From positions 1-64,000 of the forward strand of contig CASFZN010000021.1 of assembly GCA_949299195.1 (NCBI GenBank): DNA of 64,000 bases, written 5' to 3'. Source of the DNA: an uncultured bacterium (lineage in GTDB: Bacteria > Bacillota_I > Bacilli_A > RFN20 > CAG-826). Numbering within the stretch: position 1 is the first letter of the stretch; each line of letters opens with the position of its first letter. The position numbers and the translations under genes are program-made. This document shows, one piece after another, positions 36,237 through 45,464 of the stretch. Below the pieces are notes generated by a model, which was not told where the DNA came from, did no database searches, and saw only the letters and a list, made by a program, of their open reading frames with translations.

Positions 36237-36782
36237 TTAAACCTTCATGATTTCATCATTCTTTTCTTTTAAAATCTTATCTACCTTTTGAGTAAATTCA
36301 TCAATTAATTTTTGAACTTCTGCTTCTTCTAATTTACGGGTGTCTTCAGTATAAGAATCGTCTTTTTTAATAGCTTCGATGGCATCACGTCTGACACTTC
36401 TTAAAGCAACTTTAGCTTCTTCGCCATAATTTTTAGCTTTTTTAGTTAATTCTTTTCTCCTATCTTCAGTTAATGCAGGCATATTTAATCTAATTTGTTT
36501 GCCATCAACAATTGGGTTAATTCCGATATCAGAAGCATTGATTGCAGCAACGATTGATTTAACATCGTTAGAATCAAAAGGAACGATTAAAAGTTGGCGT
36601 GGTTCTGGTACTTTAATTGCTGCAATTTGAGTAACAGGCATCTTATCGCCATAATAATCACAAGTTAAGTTATCAAGTAAAGCAACATTAGCCCTACCAG
36701 TTCTTAAAGTATTTAAAGATGATTCAAGCGAAGCAACGCATTTTTCCATCTTTTCTCTACATTCAGTTAAAATATCAACCAT
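36237..36782 (-). CDS. frr: Ribosome recycling factor
   Basis: About 181 residues, the usual size. The triple-helix domain (LRTGRANVALLDN, LRSVRRDAIEAIKK) and the small beta domain (YYGDKMPVTQIAAI, PRQLLIVPFDSNDV) are complete. It splits the post-termination ribosome together with EF-G. I place the start at the ATG 36780-36782, because GGGAGG lies 9 bases upstream and the conserved N-terminus begins there; a start 11 codons earlier would overlap pyrH. One base separates it from the pyrH stop. Confidence 0.95.
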   Translation of the reverse strand: MVDILTECREKMEKCVASLESSLNTLRTGRANVALLDNLTCDYYGDKMPVTQIAAIKVPEPRQLLIVPFDSNDVKSIVAAINASDIGINPIVDGKQIRLNMPALTEDRRKELTKKAKNYGEEAKVALRSVRRDAIEAIKKDDSYTEDTRKLEEAEVQKLIDEFTQKVDKILKEKNDEIMKV

Positions 36783-36783
36783 T

Positions 36784-37524
36784 TTAGTTTTCCTCCCTTT
36801 TAATTGTTGATCCAATATCTAATCCATTAATGACTTTTAAATAGTTTTCTTCATCATCTCCAGAGAAGATACGGGTTATAACTTCACTATTTTTTAATAA
36901 TTCCAAAGCAGGTTTATCCATGACTTTAAGAGATGAATCAATTGCTTCGGTATATGTTAAATTTTTAATAAATTTAGCATTCGCATTTTTATTTGGATCG
37001 TCACTATATACTCCATCAACTCCATGTTTTCCCATGAGTATAAGTTTTGCATCCATTTCTAATGCTCTTAAAGCGGCACAGGTGTCGGTCGTATGTCTTA
37101 CCTTTCCTACACCACCTGCAAAAAGTAAAACGTATCCTTCTTCTAAATATTTTTTAGCTTCTTCTATATTATATTTAGGAGCAACATCTTCTACTTCTAA
37201 AGCACTATATAACTTATTTTTAATATTAAATTTAGTAAGGATTGAAGAAATAGCTTTTAAATTAATAACAGTTCCTACCATTCCAAGATAATCACCATCT
37301 TCGAAAGGAATTCCGTTTTCTTCTGCTATTCTTCCTCTAAAAATATTGCCAGCTCCACAAACAATTCCAACATTAACATTATTTTCTAATAATTTTTTAG
37401 TTAACGAAGCAATTCCTTCCAATTTTTCTTTTGATAAAATCTTATTGTTAGAAGTATCAAGTAAAGCTTCGCCGCTAAGCTTAATAATCACATTAATATT
37501 TTTTGAATCACTTTCTTTTTTCAT
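36784..37524 (-). CDS. pyrH: UMP kinase
   Basis: A 246-residue amino-acid-kinase-fold enzyme phosphorylating UMP to UDP. Motifs IIKLSGEAL (about 12-20), VCGAGNIFRG and TTDTCAALRALEM are all present. It begins a sub-operon pyrH-frr-cdsA-dxr-rseP-polC. A TATAAT box lies at 37533-37538, just 8 bases before the ATG, and no Shine-Dalgarno is seen, so this transcript may be leaderless or nearly so. Confidence 0.96.
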   Translation of the reverse strand: MKKESDSKNINVIIKLSGEALLDTSNNKILSKEKLEGIASLTKKLLENNVNVGIVCGAGNIFRGRIAEENGIPFEDGDYLGMVGTVINLKAISSILTKFNIKNKLYSALEVEDVAPKYNIEEAKKYLEEGYVLLFAGGVGKVRHTTDTCAALRALEMDAKLILMGKHGVDGVYSDDPNKNANAKFIKNLTYTEAIDSSLKVMDKPALELLKNSEVITRIFSGDDEENYLKVINGLDIGSTIKREEN

Positions 37525-37532
37525 TGTGTAAA

Positions 37533-37538
37533 ATTATA
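37533..37538 (-). promoter_or_regulatory. -10 box immediately upstream of pyrH
   Basis: A perfect TATAAT on the minus strand ends 8 bases before the pyrH ATG. A start site 6-8 bases downstream would fall at or next to the ATG. No convincing -35 box is visible 17 bases upstream. Confidence 0.45.
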
Positions 37539-37670
37539 TCAAATATTTAAATAAATATTAATCTATAAATTATTTTTTATAAACTTTAAAAATCTCGATA
37601 ATAATCGATACTATATCAATTTTTGTGTATTTATTAAAAAATATTTATCTTTAATAAATATTTTATAGTT

Positions 37671-37907
37671 ATGGCAAAAGAGAAAAAATATCCATTTATT
37701 ATAATTCGATTGCAAATTTATATGGCCTATATGAAGTATATTTTTATTGTGAGTTTAATTCTGATGTTTGGAGTAGCTAAATATCATGGTTATGGGGCAA
37801 TCATGATTCATTTTTATATTATTCCCAACCTCGCTCCGATTTTATTTTTAACTATAAAAATGATTAATATAAGTAATAAATATCGGGAATTTATAGATAA
37901 AAAGTAA
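37671..37907 (+). pseudogene. Membrane-protein fragment between tsf and pyrH
   Basis: A plus-strand frame of 78 codons with two hydrophobic segments (about 16-37 and 42-63) ending NKYREFIDKK. I do not recognise it. It runs against the direction of the surrounding housekeeping operon, in a gap where most Firmicutes have none, and is followed by further membrane-type fragments in broken frames, so I read it as part of a decaying locus. It could also be a small real gene. Confidence 0.4.
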
Positions 37908-37996
37908 GCGTTTAAGATATATTTTTTACCTTTTCTTTTTTTAATTAATGGCATAATCTTTCCGCTTGTTAACAATTATTCTCCAAATGATTTATA

Positions 37997-38365
37997 GATA
38001 CTTATAACTCTTATTATTTCAATTATTATAGAGATTGCATTAATTCTTATATATATTCTTATGATTTTTAGATATAAAAAACGGATTAAAAATAGACTTG
38101 ATATTAAATTAAATAATAATTTAAATGAGTTTTATGAATTATTTTATAATTTAGTAAATCTTAAAAATAACGATAATCTTGGACTTTATAAATTCTTGTC
38201 ATTTCATTCTAACTTATTTTATATAATTAGAATTTTTACTTTAGTTAATTCCGCATGTGTATTAAATTTAGGATTAGTTATGGAATAGTTTGTTATTTAA
38301 TTCCTACTGCAGTTTCTATATATAAATTGATTTTAAAAACTAGAAAGAAATTAAAGTCTCTTTAA
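37997..38365 (+). pseudogene. Frameshifted membrane-protein remnant
   Basis: After a TAG near 37996 the frame encodes a hydrophobic helix (LIISIIIEIALILIYIL), then a charged stretch and a second hydrophobic segment up to TAG at about 38286. If the frame is shifted near 38268, translation continues as a third plausible segment, YGIVCYLIPTAVSIYKLIL, ending KKLKSL and TAA at 38363-38365. Its end resembles that of the fragment at 37671-37907. A third hydrophobic scrap lies near 38470-38550. This looks like a decayed gene, or copies of one, for a small membrane protein. Confidence 0.5.
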
Positions 38366-38604
38366 TCCTTTTAAAAATTTTTCATTATGTAATACCTTAC
38401 TTTTAATTTCAATAATTCCGTTTTTCCACAATACTCACGACTTTTTTAATAAAAGATTTTTCTCTTTTAGGCGAATTTATTGCCGGACTTATAATAATCG
38501 CTTTTTATTTTCTGCCTCTATTTACTTATTTGAGGACCAATCTTTACTTTTAACAATTTAAATAAACCAGATGCTAAAAGTATAAAATTTAAAGACGATA
38601 ATAA

Positions 38605-38636
38605 AAAGTCGTAAGAATTTCGCTTCCTACGACTTT
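38605..38636 (-). terminator. Terminator of the rpsB-tsf operon
   Basis: Arms AAAGTCGTA (38605-38613) and TACGACTTT (38628-38636); on the minus strand the hairpin is followed by TTTTTATTAT. It lies 27 bases past the tsf stop and separates tsf from pyrH. Confidence 0.85.
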
Positions 38637-38662
38637 ATTTTTAAGAGTTTAAAGATTAACAA

Positions 38663-39532
38663 CTATTTAGCTTGAGCCATAACTTCTTCTGCGAAGTTAT
38701 CAACTCTTTTTTCTAAACCTTCACCAACTTGGAATCTAACAAATTTTAATAATTTATTGTTCTTTTCCTTGATTGCTTGACCACAAGTTTTACCTGGTTC
38801 CATTAAGAATTCTTGATCTTCTAAAGTGACTTCACTAAAGACTTTTCTAACCTTGCCTTCAATAATATTTTTGAGAGCAGCTTCAGGTTTATTCTTTAAT
38901 TTTTCATCATTTTTAGCAGATTCAGTTTGAATTGCTCTTTCTTTTTCTAATGTTGCTTCATCGATATCACTTGTTGAGATATAACGTGGTGAGTTAGCAC
39001 AGATATGGATAGCTAAACCTTTTGCGAGTTCTGGATCTTCTTTTTCTAAGACTGTAATAACTGCAATTTTACCACCCATATGAATATAGGTTCCAACACC
39101 TTGTTCTTCTTCAGCTTCGACAACTTCGAATCTTCTTAAGGATAATTTTTCGCCTAATTTGACAGTTGCATCGGTGAAATCGCTTGATGCAGCTTCATTT
39201 GCTTCTTCTAAAGTTTTTAATCCGTTTTTAAGAATTAAATCATTAACTTTTAAGACTAATTCTTTAAAAGGATCAGCGTGAGCAACGAAATCGGTTTCAC
39301 AGTTAACTTCACTAACAACAACTTTATGACATTTTTCACAAACTGTGATTAATGCTAAACCTTCAGCAGCGATTCTGTCAGCTTTTTTAGCTTGTTTTGC
39401 AATACCTTTTTCTCTTAACCAGTCACATGCTTTATCGACATCATTGTCACATGCATCAAGTGCATTTTTACAATCCATCATACCAGCACCAGTTCTATCT
39501 CTTAAAACTTTAATTAATTCAATGTTTGCCAT
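38663..39532 (-). CDS. tsf: Elongation factor Ts
   Basis: A 289-residue nucleotide exchange factor for EF-Tu. The N-terminal UBA-like domain with LRDRTGAGMMDCKNAL (9-24) and the core motif VNCETDFVA (about 77-85) are conserved, and the C-terminal QEFLMEPGKT is present. It follows rpsB by 62 bases, as almost everywhere in bacteria, and is the end of that transcript. Confidence 0.97.
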   Translation of the reverse strand: MANIELIKVLRDRTGAGMMDCKNALDACDNDVDKACDWLREKGIAKQAKKADRIAAEGLALITVCEKCHKVVVSEVNCETDFVAHADPFKELVLKVNDLILKNGLKTLEEANEAASSDFTDATVKLGEKLSLRRFEVVEAEEEQGVGTYIHMGGKIAVITVLEKEDPELAKGLAIHICANSPRYISTSDIDEATLEKERAIQTESAKNDEKLKNKPEAALKNIIEGKVRKVFSEVTLEDQEFLMEPGKTCGQAIKEKNNKLLKFVRFQVGEGLEKRVDNFAEEVMAQAK

Positions 39533-39594
39533 TTAAAATAAATTCTCCCTTTTAAATAAGTTTTATTTTTAATTTTGAATAATTTTGAAACTAA

Positions 39595-40746
39595 TTATTC
39601 TTCAACTTTAACTTCTTCTTCGGTTTTAACTTCTTCTTTTTTAGCAGCTTTTTTGCTAGTTTTTTTAGCTTTTGGAGCTTCTTCTTTGACTTCAGCTTCA
39701 CTTGTTGCTACAACTTCAGTTTCTACAGTTTTAGTTTCTTCTTTAGCTTCTACTGGTTTTTCACTTCTATTGAAGCGAGCTTGATATCTTGCTTTTTCTT
39801 TTTCAAGTCTTTCTCTTTGCATTTCTCTTCTTGCAGCGATTCTTAATGCATTTTCTCTATCAGCTTGACGTAAAGCATCTTTCATAGTTGCTTCTTCACC
39901 TTCATCTTTGGTGTATGCAACTTCTGGAAGTCCACCTTTAGCTTCAACAATAGCATCACATAATAATCCTAAGATTAATTTGATTGATTTATCGCTATCA
40001 TCGTTTGCAGGAATAGGATAAGCAATATTATCTGGATCACAGTTTGTATCAACGATAGCAAATACTGGAATTCCTAATTTATTAGCTTCTTTAACTGCAA
40101 TTTTTTCTTCATCTGGTGCAACAACAACGATTGCATTAGGAACTTTTCTCATTTCCTTAATACCATCGAGGTTTTTAGCTAAACGATCTTTTTCTTTCTT
40201 TAATAAAGCAACTTCTTTCTTTGGTAATCTATCCCAAACACCATCTGCTTCATCTTGTTCTAATTCTTTTAATTTTTTAATTCTTAATTGAATTGTTTTG
40301 AAGTTTGTTAAGGTTCCACCGAGCCATCTATTTGTAATGAATAATGAACCACTTCTTTCAGCTTCTTCTTTAATGATATCTTTTGCGATTTGTTTGGTAC
40401 CGACTAATAAGACTTTACCGCCTTCAGTGACGATTTCTTTTAATTTTTGATAAGCATTTTCGATAGCTTCTTTACTTTTATTTAAATCAATAATGTAGAT
40501 TCCATTACGAGCACAGTAGATATATTTGCCCATTTTTGGATTCCATCTTCTGGTTTGGTGACCATAGTGAGAACCTGCTTCTAATAACTTTTTGATAGTT
40601 ACGATTGGAGCATTTGGATCAAATATAGCTTGAGCCATTTCTTGTTCATCTTGAGCTTTTGCTTCTTCTTTTAACTCTTCTTCTTCACTCTTTTTTACTT
40701 CTTCTAAAGCTTCGTCGAGTGTAACGTTTTCTAATTTTTCGGACAT
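39595..40746 (-). CDS. rpsB: Ribosomal protein S2 with N- and C-terminal extensions
   Basis: A 383-residue S2, against the usual 230-260. The core (about 46-275) has the signatures LLEAGSHYGHQTRRWNPKM and the S2 motif PNAIVVVAPDEEKIAVKEA. An acidic N-terminal extension of about 45 residues and a C-terminal tail of about 90 residues rich in Lys, Glu, Ala and Val are added; the tail resembles that of S16 in this window. Ribosome binding site AAGGAGGAG lies upstream. S2 joins the small subunit late. It starts the rpsB-tsf transcript behind a promoter at 40892-40920 and a leader of about 140 bases. Confidence 0.96.
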   Translation of the reverse strand: MSEKLENVTLDEALEEVKKSEEEELKEEAKAQDEQEMAQAIFDPNAPIVTIKKLLEAGSHYGHQTRRWNPKMGKYIYCARNGIYIIDLNKSKEAIENAYQKLKEIVTEGGKVLLVGTKQIAKDIIKEEAERSGSLFITNRWLGGTLTNFKTIQLRIKKLKELEQDEADGVWDRLPKKEVALLKKEKDRLAKNLDGIKEMRKVPNAIVVVAPDEEKIAVKEANKLGIPVFAIVDTNCDPDNIAYPIPANDDSDKSIKLILGLLCDAIVEAKGGLPEVAYTKDEGEEATMKDALRQADRENALRIAARREMQRERLEKEKARYQARFNRSEKPVEAKEETKTVETEVVATSEAEVKEEAPKAKKTSKKAAKKEEVKTEEEVKVEE

Positions 40747-40888
40747 TACGTCTCCTCCTTATTTGTTAAGCCTCCACTACTTCGAACAGCCTTCCCTAGT
40801 TAACTATTTATAGACTAGACTTGGACGCTGAATCCATAGTGTGTGTATTCTTTTTTACGCAACAAAAAATTTGTTCTCAAAAAGTGTT
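40747..40888 (-). ncRNA. Structured rpsB mRNA leader (candidate S2 autoregulatory leader)
   Basis: Between the promoter and the rpsB start lie about 140 bases that are less A+T-rich than other gaps here. On the minus strand they contain a nested hairpin CTAGT-CTAT-AA-ATAG-TTA-ACTAG, followed by GGCTGTTCGAAG and GTGGAGGC near the start codon. Many bacteria control rpsB-tsf by S2 binding to a leader; whether this leader does so is an inference from position and structure. Confidence 0.4.
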
Positions 40889-40891
40889 AAT

Positions 40892-40920
40892 ATTCTACTA
40901 TAACTAATACTCATATACAA
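40892..40920 (-). promoter_or_regulatory. rpsB promoter
   Basis: On the minus strand TTGTAT (40915-40920), 17 bases, then TAGAAT (40892-40897). This places the start of transcription about 140 bases before rpsB. Confidence 0.55.
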
Positions 40921-40968
40921 GCATAAAATTCGAACTTTTTATGCTAAATTTAAGTGATTTTATTGATA

Positions 40969-41916
40969 CTATTTTTTATTAGTTTTTTCTTTTTTAGAAG
41001 ATTTAGGGAAATATTTATCGTATTCAGATTTTACCTTTTCTTTACTAACGTGCATGTAAATGCTTGTGGTATTAATTGATTCGTGTCCCATCAACTCTTG
41101 AATCACCCTTAAATCCGCGCCTTGATCTAATAAATGAGTAGCAAAAGTATGTCTTAAAACGTGGGGATGTAGATCAAAGCCTAGTGATAATCCGGTCTTT
41201 TTTATAATTTCTTTTAAGATATATTCAAGACCTCTAGAGGTGAGTTTATCTCCTTTAGAGTTTAAAAAGAAATATTCATTTTTAGTCTTTTCGTTTTCTT
41301 TTAGTGTTTGTTCTCTCGAAAATTTTGCATAATTTATCATTGCTTTTTTAGCTTCTTCAGAAAAAGGGACGATTCTTTCTTTATTTCCTTTTCCTAAAAT
41401 TCTCATGTATCTAGATGAAAATTCAATATCACTTATTTTTAAATTTATAACTTCGCTACATCTAAGTCCGCTTGAATACATAAGTTCTAATAGCGCTTGA
41501 TCTCTAACGGCTAAATCATCGGTTCTTTTACTATTTTCATTTAATAAAGCATTAATTTGAGATTCATATAAAACTTCTGGTAGTTTATCTCTTTTTTTAG
41601 GCGAAACAATTAATAAAAATGGATTAGTTTCGACTAGTTTTTCGTTATAAAGATATTGGTAATATTTTTTTAATGCTGAAATTCTTCTTCTTAAAGTGCG
41701 ACTAGTTTCGTTTTTTCCTCTAATTGTTTTTTTAGATAGTCTTTCAGCCATAAATAAGCGAACATCATCTCTTGAAACATTTCGATAATCGATATTTTGC
41801 TCAACTAAAAAGTCTTCAAAAAGAGTAATATCTTGAGAATAAGATTTAATCGTATTTTCACTGTAATTTAAGTTATATTTTAGATAATTTAAAAATAACG
41901 CTTGTTCTTTAGTCAT
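40969..41916 (-). CDS. xerC: Tyrosine recombinase XerC/CodV-like
   Basis: A 315-residue tyrosine recombinase that would resolve chromosome dimers at dif. The N-terminal SAM-like DNA-binding domain (1-110) is followed by the catalytic domain with Arg in SSGLRCSEV, HPHVLRHTFATHLL, GHESINTTSIYMH (His and catalytic Tyr). All catalytic residues are present. Its place after topA and trmFO is that of codV (xerC) in Bacillus; clpQ, clpY and codY, which follow there, are missing. No dif-like site was identified in the window. Confidence 0.93.
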   Translation of the reverse strand: MTKEQALFLNYLKYNLNYSENTIKSYSQDITLFEDFLVEQNIDYRNVSRDDVRLFMAERLSKKTIRGKNETSRTLRRRISALKKYYQYLYNEKLVETNPFLLIVSPKKRDKLPEVLYESQINALLNENSKRTDDLAVRDQALLELMYSSGLRCSEVINLKISDIEFSSRYMRILGKGNKERIVPFSEEAKKAMINYAKFSREQTLKENEKTKNEYFFLNSKGDKLTSRGLEYILKEIIKKTGLSLGFDLHPHVLRHTFATHLLDQGADLRVIQELMGHESINTTSIYMHVSKEKVKSEYDKYFPKSSKKEKTNKK

Positions 41917-41945
41917 AATTTCATTTGTTTATAAGACTAAAATAT

Positions 41946-43232
41946 TTAGGAATTAATATATTCAATAAACTTCTCAATTTCTTTTAAAGATTTTTCAATA
42001 ACAATCTTTTTATCAGTCTTATTTGCCTTATAAATTATACCAAAATTAGCGTTCATTGGCTGAAAATTGTTAATCCCGGTATGAGTGATATAACGAATTA
42101 AAGCTCCTAAAACAGTATTATAAGAAAGTGGCTTAAATTCTTTATTTTTAAGTCTTAAATCTAAATAAATAGCAGCAAGTAAGCCACTTGCGGCACTTTC
42201 AACATAACCTTCAACTCCTGAAAGTTGACCGGCAATATAGATATCTTTATTAGATTTTAAAGTTAAATCTTCATTTAAAATTTTTGGTGCATAAATATAA
42301 GAATTTCGATGCATTAAGCCAAATCTAGCAAATTTTGCATCTTCCAATCCTGGGATGAGTTTAAAAACTCTTTCTTGTTCTTTAAAGGTTAAGTTGGTTT
42401 GAAATCCTACAAGATTATAAAATTCTCCGATTAAATCATCTTGTCTAAGTTGGGCGACGGCATAATATTCATGACCGCTATTCTCTAATCCAACTGGTTT
42501 TAATGGACCAAATCTTAAAGTATCAACACCTCTAGAAGCTAAAACTTCAACTGGTAAACAGCCTTCAAAATATTCAGTATCAAAATCATGAAGTAATGCT
42601 TTTTTTGCGTTAATTAATTCATTATAAAAGGTTAAATATTCTTCTTTTTCAAAGCCACAATTTATATAACTTCCTTCATCTTGATCATATCGAGATTTAA
42701 TAAAAACTTTATCAAAATTAATCGAATCTTTATAAATAATTGGAGCACTTGCATCAAAAAATCCATAGATTTTTTCATTAGATAATTTAGACAATTCATC
42801 CAACATATCTTTACTTGTTAAAGGTCCAGTCGCGACAATATTTATTCCACCTTTAAATGTTTTAACATCCTCATTAATAACTGTAATATTATGATTTTCT
42901 TTAATTTTTTTAGTGATATATTTAGCAAAAACTTCTCTATCTACAGCTAAAGCATCGCCACTAGGAACTTCACTTATTTCGCTTGCTTCCATTATTAAAG
43001 ATCCGAGTCTTTTGATTTCTTCTTTTAATAAACCACAAGCATTATCTAGCTTTTTACTTTTCAATGAGTTTGAACAAACAAGTTCTCCAAAAAGATCGGT
43101 ATGATGAGCTTTATCATCAACCAATGGACGATTTTCATATAAGTTTACTTTATAACCTTTATTTGCCAAATAGTTTGCAGCCTCACTTCCGGCAAGGCCT
43201 GCGCCAATAATATTAATGGTAATATCTTTCAT
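41946..43232 (-). CDS. trmFO: tRNA (uracil-54-C5) methyltransferase, folate-dependent
   Basis: A 428-residue FAD enzyme methylating U54 of tRNA with methylenetetrahydrofolate. The FAD motif is IIGAGLAGSEAANYL (8-22); FGELVCSNSLKS (near 50) and FFDASAPIIYKDSI are family hallmarks, as is the C-terminal ITHTGINNFQPMNANFG. It begins 2 bases after the topA stop and ends 29 bases before xerC: the Bacillus order topA-trmFO-codV. Confidence 0.96.
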   Translation of the reverse strand: MKDITINIIGAGLAGSEAANYLANKGYKVNLYENRPLVDDKAHHTDLFGELVCSNSLKSKKLDNACGLLKEEIKRLGSLIMEASEISEVPSGDALAVDREVFAKYITKKIKENHNITVINEDVKTFKGGINIVATGPLTSKDMLDELSKLSNEKIYGFFDASAPIIYKDSINFDKVFIKSRYDQDEGSYINCGFEKEEYLTFYNELINAKKALLHDFDTEYFEGCLPVEVLASRGVDTLRFGPLKPVGLENSGHEYYAVAQLRQDDLIGEFYNLVGFQTNLTFKEQERVFKLIPGLEDAKFARFGLMHRNSYIYAPKILNEDLTLKSNKDIYIAGQLSGVEGYVESAASGLLAAIYLDLRLKNKEFKPLSYNTVLGALIRYITHTGINNFQPMNANFGIIYKANKTDKKIVIEKSLKEIEKFIEYINS

Positions 43233-43234
43233 TT

Positions 43235-45334
43235 TTAGTCTTTTTTAACAATGTTTTCTATGTGTTTACATTTTGGGAAATTACTACAACCATAGAAATA
43301 TTTGTTTCCTTTTCTTTGTTTTCTTAAAACTAATTTTGCGCCACATTCTGGGCAAATTCTTTCTTCTTCAATAGGAGTTTCAACTTCATTTTTTTCATTT
43401 CCTTCAATATATCTACATTTTGGGAAATTACTGCAACCAATAAATTCTTGTCCTTTTTTATTTTTTCTTTTAACAAGTGGAGAGCCACAGTTTGGACAAT
43501 TTCTACCGATTTCTTCTGGAGCTGCTTTTTCTTCCTTTTTAATATAGTGACAATTTGGATAATTACTGCAGCAAACAAATTTGCCATATCTTCCAACTCT
43601 TTCGACTAAATCAGAACCACATTCAGGGCAGATTTCTCCTGTCTTTTTTAAAGGTTCTTTATACATAACTTCTTTTACTTCTTCAAAATGTTTAATAAAT
43701 GGATCATAGAATTCACGAATAACTTCAGTTCTATTTTCTTCACCACTAGAAATATCATCTAAAGAAGTTTCCATTTTAGCGGTATATTCAGTGTTAATTA
43801 AATCTGGGAAGTATTTATATAAAACTTTAGATGTTAACATTCCTTGTTCTGTTGGAGTTAATAATCCTTTCTTGGAAGTAACATATTTCCTTTCAATTAA
43901 AGTTTGAATAGTTGAAGAATAGGTTGAAGGTCTTCCAATACCCTTATCTTCCATTAATTTAACAAGTCTTCCTTCGCTATATCTAGCTGGAGGTTTGGTT
44001 TCATCTTCCTTAAGTTCACTCTTTAATAATTTATAAGTGGAATTAATTTCAAGTTCCGGAACCTTTTTATCTTCTTCATCAAGTTTAAAGACATCATAAC
44101 CTGCAAAAAGAACATTATTTCCGGTTAATTTGAAAGTTATATCACCACTTTTTAAATAATTTGTAACACTTAAAACTTTTTTATCACTCATTAAAGAAGA
44201 TAAAGTTCTTTCAAAAATAAGTTTATAAAGACGGTATTGATCTAAAGAAAGATGTTTTTTCATACTTCCTGGTGTTCTTTCTAAAGATGTTGGTCTAATT
44301 GCTTCGTGAGCATCTTGAGCCCCTTTAACGTTTTTCTTAATTTTACTAACGCCTTTATAATAATTTTCGCCGAATTTATCGATAATATAAGATTTTGCAT
44401 TCTCAACAAAAACATCACTTAATCTTGTCGAATCGGTTCTAATATAGGTAATTAAACCGACTAAACCTTCACTAGTTTCAACGCCTTCATATAATTCTTG
44501 AGCTAAAAAGGTAGTTTTTTTAGTAGAAAAACCATATTTAGAGAAGGCTTGTTGTTGAAGAGTTGAAGTTCTAAAAGGTTCTTTCGCGCTTAGATATTTT
44601 TCTTTTTCTTCTTTATCGACAACAACTACATCTTCTTTTAATGAAGAATAAGCAAGTTTAGCTTCACTTTCATTTTTAAAAGAATCGAGTTTTTCATCCT
44701 TATATTTATATAACTCTAATTCGTATTCCTTATCTTCATAAGAAATTGTGCCTGATAATTCGTAAAATTTTTCACTTTTAAAATTTAAAATTTCTTCTTC
44801 ATGATCACAAATAAGTTTTAAAGCGACACTTTGAACTCTTCCAGCACTCTTACTAGAAATCTTATTTCTAAGTAATCCTGAAAGTTTAAAGCCAATGATT
44901 CTATCAATAATTCTTCTAGCTTCTTGAGAATAGACTAAATTCATATCAATAGTACGTGGTTCTTCAATAGCTTTTTTAATCGAATCTTTGGTAATTTCGT
45001 GGAATTCAAGTCTTTTTGTAGTTTCAATAGGTAAATCTAAAACGGTTAATAAAGAATAAGCGATAGCTTCGCCTTCTCTATCAGGGTCGGTTGCGATGAT
45101 GATTTCTTCAGCATTTTTTGCTTTTTTCTTTAATTCACTTACGATTTTAATCTTATCCTTATTAACTACATATTTAGGTTTAAAATCGTTATCAACATCG
45201 ACTCCTAATCCACCTTTTCCAGAGGTAGCTAAATCTTTAATGTGGCCTTTTGATGCCAAAACTTCATAATCATTTCCGAGATAATGTCCAATAGTTTTGG
45301 ACTTGGTTGGGGATTCAACAATTACTAATTTCAT
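43235..45334 (-). CDS. topA: DNA topoisomerase I
   Basis: A 699-residue type IA topoisomerase that relaxes negative supercoils. The Toprim domain (IVESPTKSKTI, 4-14; ATDPDREGEAIA with the acidic triad near 80) is followed by the active-site tyrosine in YIRTDSTRLS (about 300) and by GRVQSVALKLI. Three C-terminal zinc-finger modules with paired CxxC/C..C motifs (CPECGSDL, CPNCGSPL, CPECGAKL) complete the protein. It lies between dprA and trmFO as in Bacillus. Confidence 0.97.
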   Translation of the reverse strand: MKLVIVESPTKSKTIGHYLGNDYEVLASKGHIKDLATSGKGGLGVDVDNDFKPKYVVNKDKIKIVSELKKKAKNAEEIIIATDPDREGEAIAYSLLTVLDLPIETTKRLEFHEITKDSIKKAIEEPRTIDMNLVYSQEARRIIDRIIGFKLSGLLRNKISSKSAGRVQSVALKLICDHEEEILNFKSEKFYELSGTISYEDKEYELELYKYKDEKLDSFKNESEAKLAYSSLKEDVVVVDKEEKEKYLSAKEPFRTSTLQQQAFSKYGFSTKKTTFLAQELYEGVETSEGLVGLITYIRTDSTRLSDVFVENAKSYIIDKFGENYYKGVSKIKKNVKGAQDAHEAIRPTSLERTPGSMKKHLSLDQYRLYKLIFERTLSSLMSDKKVLSVTNYLKSGDITFKLTGNNVLFAGYDVFKLDEEDKKVPELEINSTYKLLKSELKEDETKPPARYSEGRLVKLMEDKGIGRPSTYSSTIQTLIERKYVTSKKGLLTPTEQGMLTSKVLYKYFPDLINTEYTAKMETSLDDISSGEENRTEVIREFYDPFIKHFEEVKEVMYKEPLKKTGEICPECGSDLVERVGRYGKFVCCSNYPNCHYIKKEEKAAPEEIGRNCPNCGSPLVKRKNKKGQEFIGCSNFPKCRYIEGNEKNEVETPIEEERICPECGAKLVLRKQRKGNKYFYGCSNFPKCKHIENIVKKD

Positions 45335-45464
45335 ATCTTTTCTTTTTTTACTCTACTTAGTTTTATTTTCCAAAAACTAAATATATATTTATCAAAAAAT
45401 TTTGTAAAGAGCCCTTATCCTATTATATATATAAGATATATATAAAAAATTTTTAAAAATTTTC

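Noticed and set aside
43302..43596. Frames on both strands within the end of topA
   Set aside because: They mirror the zinc-finger repeats of TopA in other frames.
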